A stretch of 64,000 nt of DNA from Pictodentalium vernedei (taxonomy: Eukaryota > Mollusca > Scaphopoda > Dentaliida > Dentaliidae). A program made the translations under genes and the position numbers. Of this stretch, positions 56,897-64,000 are shown piece by piece. Within the stretch, counting starts at the first letter, position 1. Every line of letters starts with the position of its first letter. The DNA lies in the NCBI GenBank assembly GCA_031216915.1, contig CM062296.1:143572344-143636343 (forward strand), read 5' to 3'. Below the pieces are notes generated by a model that searched no databases, was not told the DNA's origin, and saw nothing but the letters and a program-made list of their open reading frames with translations.

Positions 56897-59026
56897 AGCT
56901 TAACTTGACAAAGTCAAGATAAGCTATTGCCATCACACGTGCGGAAGTCTGTTAGTCTGTGAGTCTGAGTATGTGAATCTGTTCACATTTTCCTTTAGCA
57001 CAGGCTACACCCCGTAGTTCTTGTCTGATCGTCACAAAATTTCATACGCAGGTTTGGGGTCATGTCTTTGGTCGCGATCTGTCAACTGGTATGGCTGCCC
57101 GAGCCCAAAACCCGAAAACCATTAGCACTGTCTACAGGTCGTATTTATGAAGGGATTTCATTGTAACTTGGTAGGATGCCTCTATATAATGCCTAGATGA
57201 GAATGTCCCCTTTTGGTCATGATCTGTCAACCATGATGGCTGCCCAAGCCCAAAACCCAAAAACTTTTAGCATAGTCTGCATTTCATATTTAATATGGAG
57301 GGATTTCATTGTAACTTGGTAGGATGACTCCAGATGATGTCTAGATGAGAACTTCCCCTTTTGGTCGCGATCTGTCAGCCGTGACGACTGCCCGAGTCCA
57401 AAACCTGAAACCTTTAGCACAGTCTACAGGTCATATTTATGGAGGGATTCCATTGTAACTTGGTAGGTTGACTTCATATAATGTCTAGATCCTTTTGGAT
57501 GTGATTGGGCAACTGTGACGGCTACATGGGCCCGAAAACCTTTAGCACAGTCTACAGGTCATATTTATGAAGGGATTTCATTGTAACTTGGTAGGATGAC
57601 TCCAAATAATGTCTAGATGAGAACGTCCCCTTTTGGTCATGATCATTCAGCCTTTATGGCTGCCCGAGCCCAAAAACCTTTAGCATAGTCTACAGGTCAT
57701 ATTTATGGAAGAATTTCTTTGTAACTTGTTAGGTTGACTCCATATAATGCCTAGATAGATGATGACATCCCCTTTTGGTCATGATTGGTCAACTGTGACG
57801 GCTACAGGGGCCTGAAGCCCGAAAACCTTGAGCACAGTCTATAGGTCATATCTATGAGGGGATTTCATTGTAACTTCGTAGGATCACTCCAGTTGATGCC
57901 CAGATTAGAATGTCCCCTTTTGGTTTCGACCATTCAACCATGATGGCTGCCCGAGCTTTAAGCCCGAAAACCTTTAGCACATTCTACAGGTCATATTTAT
58001 GAGAGGATTCATTGTAACTTCGTAGGATCCCTCCAGATGATGCCCAGATGAGAATTTCCCTTTTGGTTGCGATCATTCAACCATGATGGCTGCCCAAGCC
58101 CAAAGCCCAAAAACCTTTAGCACAGTCTACAGATCATGTTTATAAAGGGATTTCATTGTACCTTGGTAGGTTGACTTCATATAATATCTAGATGAGAACA
58201 TCCCCTTTTGGACACGATTGGGCAACTGTGATGGCTACAGGGGCCCGAAAACCTTTAGCACAGTCTACAGGTCATATTTATGAAGGGATTTCATTGTAGC
58301 TTGGTAGGATTACACCAAATAATATCTAGGTGAGAATGCCCCCTTTTGGTCGCAAACATTCAGCCTTGATGGCTGCCCGAGCCCAAAACCCCAAAACCTT
58401 TAGCATAGTCTATAGGTCGTATTTATTTAAGGATTTCATTGTAACTTGTTAGGTTGACTCCATATAATGCCTAGATGGTGACATCCCCTTTTGGTCGTGA
58501 TTGGTCAACTGTGACGGCTTCAGGGGCCCAAAAACCTTGAACACAGTCTACAGGTCATATTTATGAAGGGATTTCATTATAACTTCATAGGATCACTCCA
58601 GATGATGACCAGATGACGTCCCCTTTTGGTCACGATCATTCAACCATGATGGCTTCCCAAGCCCAAAACCCGAAAAACTTTAGTGCAGACTACAGGTCGT
58701 ATTTGTGAAGGGATTTCATTGTAACTTAGTAGAATGACTCAGTATAATGTCGAGACGAGGACAGACCCTTTTAGTAGTAATCGGTCAACCGTCATGGCTT
58801 CATAGGCCTGAAGCCCAAAAACATTTAGCACAGTCTACAGGCCTTATTTATGAAGGGATTTCAACGTAACTTGATAGGATGACTCATTTTGGAATAATTT
58901 CACTGTAACTTGGTAACTTTCGTTGACATACATTAACTGTGAGGGCCACATACATAAACTGTGAGGTCATATTAACCCACCCCTCCACCCTTTAGTACAG
59001 TGTACACCTCATATCATTTTTATTAG

Positions 59027-60262
59027 TCGAGTTGTGACGAAGTCAAACTCGACTTATAGTTTGGTGAATGGCGGGCGGGCGGGCGGGCGGGCAGGTGGGC
59101 GGGCGGGCGGGCGGGTGGGCGGGCGGGCCGGTGGGCGGGCCGTTGGTCGGGCGTAAACAATTGGTTTCCGGATGATAACTTGATAGTGGTTCAACTCACA
59201 TTCATTAAACTTCATACGTAGGTTGGTCTTGGTGGGAGGAAGAACCCTATTGATTTTGGACATGCTACTTCGAAGGTCAAGGTCACAGTGACCTTGAACA
59301 TAGTAAATCTTAAACAATTGGTTTCCGGATGATAACTTGATAATGGTTCAACTCACATTCATGAAACTTCATAGGTAGATTGGCCTTGGTGAGGGGAAGA
59401 ACCCTATTGATTTTGGACTCGCTACGTCAAAGGTCAAGGTCACAGTGACCTTTAGCATAGTATATCGCAACAATTGGTTTCCGGATGATAACTTGATAGT
59501 GGTTCAACCTAGAGTCATGAAACTTCATAGGTGTGTTGGCCTTGGTGAGAGGAAGAACCCTATTGATCTTGGACTCACCAGGTCAAAGGTCAAGGTCACA
59601 GTGACCTTGAACATAGTATATCGCAACAATTGGTTTCCAGATGATAACTTGATAGTGGTTCAACCTAGAGTCATGAAACTTTATAGGTGTGTTGGCCTTG
59701 GTGTGAGGAAGAACCCTATTGATCTTGGACTCACCAGGTCAAAGGTCAAGGTCACAGTGACCTTGAACATAGTATATCGCAACAATTGGTTTCCGGATGA
59801 TAACTTGATAGTGGTTCAACCTAGAGTCATGCAATTTCATAGGTATGTTGGCCTTAGTGCGAGGAAGAACCCTATTGATCTTGGACTCACCAGGTCAAAG
59901 GTCAAGGTCACAGTGACCTTGAACATAGCATATCGCAACATTTGGTTTCCGGATGATAACTTGATAGTGGTTCAACCTAGAGCCATGAAACTTTACAGGC
60001 GTGTTGGCCTTGGTGCGAGGAAGAACCCTATTGATGTTGGACTCACCAGGTCAAAGGTCAAGGTCACAATGACCTTGAACATAGTATATCGCAACAATTG
60101 GTTTCCGGATGAGAACTTGATAGTGGTTCAACCTAGAGTCATGAAACTTCATAGGTGTGTTGGCCTTGGTGCGAGGAAGAACCCTATTGACCTTGGACTC
60201 GCCAGGTCAAAGGTCAAGGTCACAACTCGACATTGGATCTGTGATCCTGAGCGGGATTTTTA
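59027..60262 (+). mobile_element. HINE family 6 with GGGC microsatellite and 156-bp units
   Basis: The tip TCGAGTTGTGAC forms a 5' hairpin with GTCAAACTCGA and is repeated inverted as GTCACAACTCGA at 60219-60230, 12 of 12. Then hairpin GGATCTGTGATCC. Between are (GGGC)n at 59070-59130 and seven units of 156-157 bp (CAATTGGTTTCCGGATGATA, AAGAACCCTATTGAT, GGTCAAAGGTCAAGGTCAC). Units 3-7 happen to stay open in one frame (59445-60263) because 156 is divisible by 3. Confidence 0.75.
59281..60074. promoter_or_regulatory. Six GGTCAnnnTGACC palindromes at 156-bp spacing
   Basis: Exact GGTCACAGTGACC at 59281, 59438, 59594, 59750 and 59906, and GGTCACAATGACC at 60062. Each is preceded by AAGGTCAA, giving TCAAGGTCA. 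GGTCAnnnTGACC is the estrogen-response-element consensus and TCAAGGTCA the ERR/SF-1 monomer site. Sites are seen; function is inference. Confidence 0.55.
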
Positions 60263-60413
60263 AAACATAGTATACAGGGAACAGAAATTAACATATTCCC
60301 AATTATCACAATTCTTGTCTTATTTCATAATCCTTTCACAAACATTGAACATTATCCTTTTCATCAAACACAACACACAGACAAGTTAAGCTACAGTGTC
60401 ATTGACACTTTCA

Positions 60414-61154
60414 TTTCAAGTTCTTTATTAGTTTGTTAAATACATTGTCTCTTTCTCATTTCTTTCACCATCCCATCTTCCACAAACATAAACATACCCT
60501 TACTTATAATGTGTATCGATCGGGCTCATCAGCCTCAACTTCTATGTTTTTTTATTGAAATTTCATGACTAACGAAAGGTAATAGACCGGAATCGGTCTC
60601 CGTCGTTTGTGTCATTGTCAGTTTGTGTGAGTATCTGTATGTTGGGTTAATGATCACCGAAGATCAGGTGCACACATAAGACTTTGATGGCCATAATAAT
60701 ACATAGCAAGTGAATAGACGATGATCGGATGAATTTTATTTTGAATGATTTACTCATGGCTTTAACAAATAGAAAAAATATTAAAAATGTATTTAAATAT
60801 ACCCGATGCCTGCATAATCGAAAGGGCATCAAGTGTGTGAGTGGATCCCAACAATTATCTTATGTTTTGGTTTTGGGCTCACAAGTGAGATATTTGTCAG
60901 AATCCACAATGGTGTCAGAAGCAGGGGTGGTGGGAGGCAAGGTGGGTGGGGTTGGGCAGAATGAGCCCTTTTTTGCCAGTGGAAAAGACTTTACTTTCTG
61001 AAACTGAGAAACTCTGGTGTTCGTTTCCAATGTTTTTTACATGTGCCAATGGCAAAGCAGGTTGGGGGGGAGGGGTTGGTGAAGGAGGGTGTCAAGTATA
61101 ATGTCAGGTTTGTTGATAATCATCAAAGAGACTGTACAATTGGTGGGGTTGGAT
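60414..61154. other. Intronic sequence, nothing recognised
   Basis: No clear repeat ends or exon. Short open frames (60729-61001) lack family resemblance. Confidence 0.5.
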
Positions 61155-62055
61155 CTCAAGCTTTATATTGTCCCTTGCAGGATGCACCTTGTTGTGTTCT
61201 CAGCTTTATATTGTCCCTTGCAGGATGCACCTTGTCGTGTTCTCAGCTTTATATTGTCCCTTGCAGGATGCACCTTGTTGTGTTCTCAGCTTTATATTGT
61301 CCCTTGCAGGATGCACCTTGTTGTGTTCTCAGCTTTATATTGTCCCTTGCAGGATGCACCTTGTTGTGTTCTCAGCTTTATATTGTCCCTTGCAGGATGC
61401 ACCTTGTTGTGTTCTCAGCTTTATGTTGTCCCTTGCAGGATGCACCTTGTTGTGTTCTCAGCTTTATGTTGTCCCTTGCAGGATGCACCTTGTTGTGTTC
61501 TCAGCTTTATGTTGTCCCTTGCAGGATGCACCTTGTTGTGTTCTCAGCTTTATATTGTCCCTTGCAGGATGCACCTTGTTGTGTTCTCAGCTTTATATTG
61601 TCCCTTGCAGGATGCACCTTGTTGTGTTCTCAGCTTTATATTGTCCCTTGCAGGATGCACCTTGTTGTGTTCTCAGCTTTATATTGTCCCTTGCAGGATG
61701 CACTTTGTTGTGTTCTCAGCTTTATATTGTCCCTTGCAGGATGCACCTTGTTGTGTTCTCAGCTTTATATTGTCCCTTGCAGGATGCACCTTGTTGTGTT
61801 CTCAGCTTTATATTGTCCCTTGTAGGATGCACCTTGTTGTGTTCTCAGCTTTATATTGTCCCTTGCAGGATGCACTTTGTTGTGTTCTCAGCTGTATATT
61901 GTCCCTTGCAGGATGCACTTTGTTGTGTTCTCAGCTTTATATTGTCCCTTGCAGGATGCACCTTGTTGTGTTCTCAGCTTTATATTGTCCCTTGCAGGAT
62001 GCACCTTGTTGTGTTCTCAGCTTTATATTGTCCCTTGCAGGATGCACTTTGTTGC
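61155..62055 (+). repeat. 43-bp minisatellite, about 21 units
   Basis: Unit TTTATATTGTCCCTTGCAGG..ATGCACCTTGTTGTGTTCTCAGC. Variant units carry TTATGTTG (a block of three, 61421-61520) or GCACTTTG. As 43 is not a multiple of 3, all three forward frames read the same 43-residue repeat and give spurious frames of 260-338 codons. Confidence 0.95.
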
Positions 62056-62231
62056 ACTCGAGGGACAGTATATATATAATGTCAATAGTGCATTGCAATT
62101 TATGATGTGTTGTAACTCATACCCAAAGTGTTGTTACTCATACCCTGAGTCGAGGGCCAATTTTTGATACCACTGCCCCAGCCCACTGATGCCTCTTCAG
62201 GCCTTGACAATTCCATATTTTGATTGATCCA

Positions 62232-62482
62232 TTAACCCTTTACCCAACGTAACGGCCAAAACCTGCCAGCGCTATTCTCAAAAATCGCCAATTAATTTTC
62301 AAAATATTTTCATTTTTTGTCTCAAAAACATAGGTTATGACCCCTCGTTGGAACGAGCTCGTCGAGCTCATTCCAACGAGGGGTCATAACCTATGTTTTT
62401 GAGACAAAAAATGAAAAAAATTAGTTATTCAAGAATTTTTTTTTGCAAGTGTCGTCTGCTTTTCATGTTAGGTAAAGGGTTA
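62232..62482 (+). mobile_element. TTAA palindromic MITE, copy i (best preserved)
   Basis: TTAACCCTTTACCCAACG to TTAGGTAAAGGGTTA. Foldback arms CATAGGTTATGACCCCTCG and complement around TTGGAACGAGCTCGTCGAGC. Confidence 0.9.
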
Positions 62483-62605
62483 TCAGGTTACCCATTTAGA
62501 TGTTCATTAACCTATTTTGAAGGTTAAGTAAATTTGTTTCATTAACCTGTTGGTGCATTTCAATTTCCATCAACTGTAATAACATATTTCTAATTATTCT
62601 TACAG

Positions 62606-62718
62606 TAGTCCAAACATGGCCTGAAAGTCTGTAATATAATTTTTTGGTTTGGTACATCCTTTCAAGGACGTATCAAATCAAAAAAATATATTACAGACTT
62701 TCAGGCCACGTTTGGACT
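62606..62718. repeat. 113-bp palindrome
   Basis: AGTCCAAACATGGCCTGAAA and TTTCAGGCCACGTTTGGACT as outer arms, GTCTGTAATATA and complement inside, loop around TCCTTTCAAGGA. Confidence 0.9.
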
Positions 62719-62980
62719 ATGCTTATAGCTGAATAATAAGCACAAATTTAATTTTTAGTATGTGTGCTACTTTCTGTTCAGGCATCTGATTGTAAAAAAG
62801 TTGGTTAACCGATGTATCCTTTTGGTTAACCGATTGATCGTTTGCCTCAATTTTTGTTTGCGTAACCTCTAGGGGAACTGAGCGATCGTTTGCCTGAATT
62901 GTCGAGGCCTGCTCTTGTGCCTTCTGGTATTCATGAAAAGACCTTTGATATCATCCTTGGAATCTCATTATCATTTGTAG

Positions 62981-63146
62981 ACTGCAGAAGTGAAGAAAAT
63001 GAAGGTTGGAGATCCATTAGACAGATCAACAGATCATGGCCCACAGAATCACAGAGCCCATTTAGAGAAATTGTTGGAATATTGTGACACAGGAGTGAAA
63101 GAAGGAGCCAAACTGATCTATGGAGGAAAGCAGGTTGATCGACCAG
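62981..63146 (+). CDS. ALDH1L1: ALDH1L exon H
   Basis: Acceptor TTATCATTTGTAG, donor GTATGT. In phase 0: [18 protein letters not shown] then [31 protein letters not shown] and KQVDRPG, with the Gly split at the donor. The alternative acceptor 7 nt downstream (CTGCAG at 62982-62987) would break the frame, so 62981 is chosen; it aligns FVERI-TAEVKKM with the family without a gap. The next exon (FFFEPT region in homologues) is beyond the window. The 43-bp minisatellite lies in the preceding intron. Confidence 0.95.
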
Positions 63147-64000
63147 GTATGTAGCTGCTCAAGTTTGGAAGTGAATATTTTGGCTCCATTCAGATGTGCA
63201 GTTACCCAGTGTTCTCGCAGACCCTTAATCTTTTGATGCCAAATGGAACTTTTCTTCGATTTCAAATGAAGTTTTTGGTGCTAAATGAAAGATTTTTTTG
63301 CTAAATGGAATCTTGTTAATGAAAACAAAATAATTATGTATCATCCTTTGAGTGCAACAATTTGCAATTTGCAATGCTATTGCATTGCAGATGGTGCCTT
63401 ATTGCATTCAAAGTACAATACTTTAATTTAGTATTACCTGGCTATTTAGCTGCGACTAGCAGCTCTATAAGTGGCAATGTCAGTCTGTCTGTCGTTCTGT
63501 CGGTCGGTCTGTCTGTGACCAACGAGTTTCAAAACTCAATTACTTTTGAAATACTTGATGGAATGACTTTATATTTGGCATGTAAGTGTATCTTATTGAT
63601 GTCTAGCAACTGTTCAATGCATGTGATGTTCCAAATATTTTTCTTGGAGTTATGGCCCTTGATGAACTTAGAATTTTGTGAGATTGCACCACCCGTCGCA
63701 GCTACGGCATCGATGTCGCGATTTTTTAGGTATTTTAGTGCAAAAAACACCACAAATGATAAAATGTAGATGATGATAAATAAAACAAATAAATAAGCTA
63801 AAAAGCCTATTATAAATTTTACAAAATAATTTTGTGATCATTATTTACTCACTGTTTATTCACTCCAAATAAACTAGAGCAGCAAATAATGTATCTTCCA
63901 GAAGGATTATAAAAAATATTGAACAAGATAAAATAGATTAAGTAATAAAGAAATGTTTTTTTTATAACAATCAGATTAAATGGATAGACTGTTAACTCAG
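63147..64000. other. Intron 8 (partial): hairpin and HINE-like head
   Basis: 63340-63420 is a degenerate palindrome (CCTTTGAGTGCAACAATTTG, TGCATTCAAAG) like the fold-back MITE core. At 63447 TAGCTGCGACTAGCAGCTC makes a hairpin followed by a GTCTGTCTGTCGTTCTGTCG tract and a tandem-unit-like stretch, the head of another HINE-type repeat. No exon seen to the end. Confidence 0.5.

Larger units (their letters stand above)
56897..60413 (+). mobile_element. HINE family 5, long copy, host of family 6
   Basis: 5' hairpin AGCTTAACTTGACAAAG..CAAGATAAGCT after a T-run. About ten units of 150-190 bp follow (CCTTTAGCACAGTCTACAGG, GAAGGGATTTCATTGTAAC, CCCCTTTTGGTC, GATGGCTGCCCGAGC). The 3' end has ACAAGTTAAGCT (inverse of the tip) and the hairpin AGTGTCATTGACACT, shared with family 4. 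Confidence 0.7.
11226..63146 (+). other. ALDH1L1: ALDH1L (10-formyltetrahydrofolate dehydrogenase) gene, partial: eight internal exons
   Basis: Gene-level entry. The family oxidises 10-formyltetrahydrofolate to tetrahydrofolate and CO2 with NADP+, in the cytosol (ALDH1L1) or mitochondria (ALDH1L2). Eight exons (11226-11376, 16375-16445, 20481-20586, 23024-23111, 41418-41511, 46991-47087, 49598-49696, 62981-63146) join without a frame break or stop into about 290 residues of the C-terminal aldehyde-dehydrogenase domain. All introns are GT-AG; their sizes are about 5.0, 4.0, 2.4, 18.3, 5.5, 2.5 and 13.3 kb. Seen in order: the PWNYP loop, KPAQ of the cofactor site, [14 protein letters not shown] with the general-base Glu, and GENC with the nucleophile Cys. 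The long-form family is chosen over plain ALDH1A because of motifs such as FAGWCDKI and [11 protein letters not shown]. The 1L1/1L2 choice cannot be made because the N terminus is outside the window. Confidence 0.93.

Noticed and set aside
59054..59317. ARPPARPPARPP minus-strand frame
   Set aside because: Translation of the GGGC microsatellite at the head of HINE family 6.
42311..62055. Regularly spaced repeats as CRISPR arrays
   Set aside because: Units are contiguous tandem repeats without unique spacers, in an intron-bearing eukaryotic gene.
61043..62105. Open frames of 260, 338 and 303 codons in three overlapping frames
   Set aside because: All three read the same 43-bp minisatellite; the unit is stop-free in every forward frame and has no family resemblance.
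63001..63087. Alternative frame over exon H ([18 protein letters not shown])
   Set aside because: Not in phase with exon G; the frame giving [17 protein letters not shown] matches the ALDH1L family.

Overview
The window is a stretch of a repeat-rich animal genome. It contains one recognisable gene, a 10-formyltetrahydrofolate dehydrogenase (ALDH1L family), represented by eight consecutive internal exons on the + strand between 11226 and 63146. The exons total 872 bp (about 1.4% of the window). They join in frame at GT-AG introns and encode the C-terminal aldehyde-dehydrogenase domain from a point matching about residue 493 to about residue 782 of vertebrate ALDH1L1. The catalytic Glu and Cys are 34 residues apart, as in the known enzyme. 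Start codon, N-terminal hydrolase domain, carrier domain and the last exons lie outside the window. Intron phases, vertebrate-like protein conservation, tRNA-derived SINEs and the transposon types suggest a marine invertebrate (hemichordate, lancelet, echinoderm or mollusc). The sequence alone does not let me choose among these.

The rest is intron and 5' flank built almost entirely of nested mobile elements. (1) Two 7-kb DIRS-type tyrosine-recombinase retrotransposons (254-7272 and 30822-37828) have about 200-bp inverted terminal repeats, an internal complementary region, and degenerate RNase H and tyrosine recombinase remnants. (2) A large group of repeats with a 5' hairpin, tandem 130-190 bp core units, a short inverted copy of the 5' tip near the 3' end and a 3' hairpin looks like non-autonomous Helentron-type (HINE, pearl-like) elements. 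At least six families are present; one has three near-identical 1.9-kb copies. (3) hAT-like elements carry 8-bp target duplications. (4) A TTAA-flanked palindromic MITE family with CCCTTTACC ends has about a dozen copies. (5) There are pogo-like TA-flanked MITEs, a MULE-like MITE with a perfect 9-bp target duplication, long perfect palindromes, tRNA-derived SINEs and one LINE tail.

Layout: 1-11225 is 5' intron or flank (DIRS copy A, HINE copy 1). Intron 1 (5.0 kb) is HINE tandem units. Intron 2 (4.0 kb) holds a hAT, a SINE and a 110-bp palindrome. Intron 3 (2.4 kb) holds a hAT and MITEs. Intron 4 (18.3 kb) was enlarged by HINE copy 2, DIRS copy B and two hATs. Intron 5 (5.5 kb) is mostly one HINE containing HINE copy 3. 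Intron 6 (2.5 kb) has a fold-back element. Intron 7 (13.3 kb) has a four-level nest of transposons, an array of six nuclear-receptor-type palindromes and a 43-bp minisatellite that repeats a splice-acceptor-like sequence about 20 times.

The long open frames in the repeats (59445-60263, 61043-62105, 42165-42697) follow from unit length or microsatellite composition and are not called as genes.
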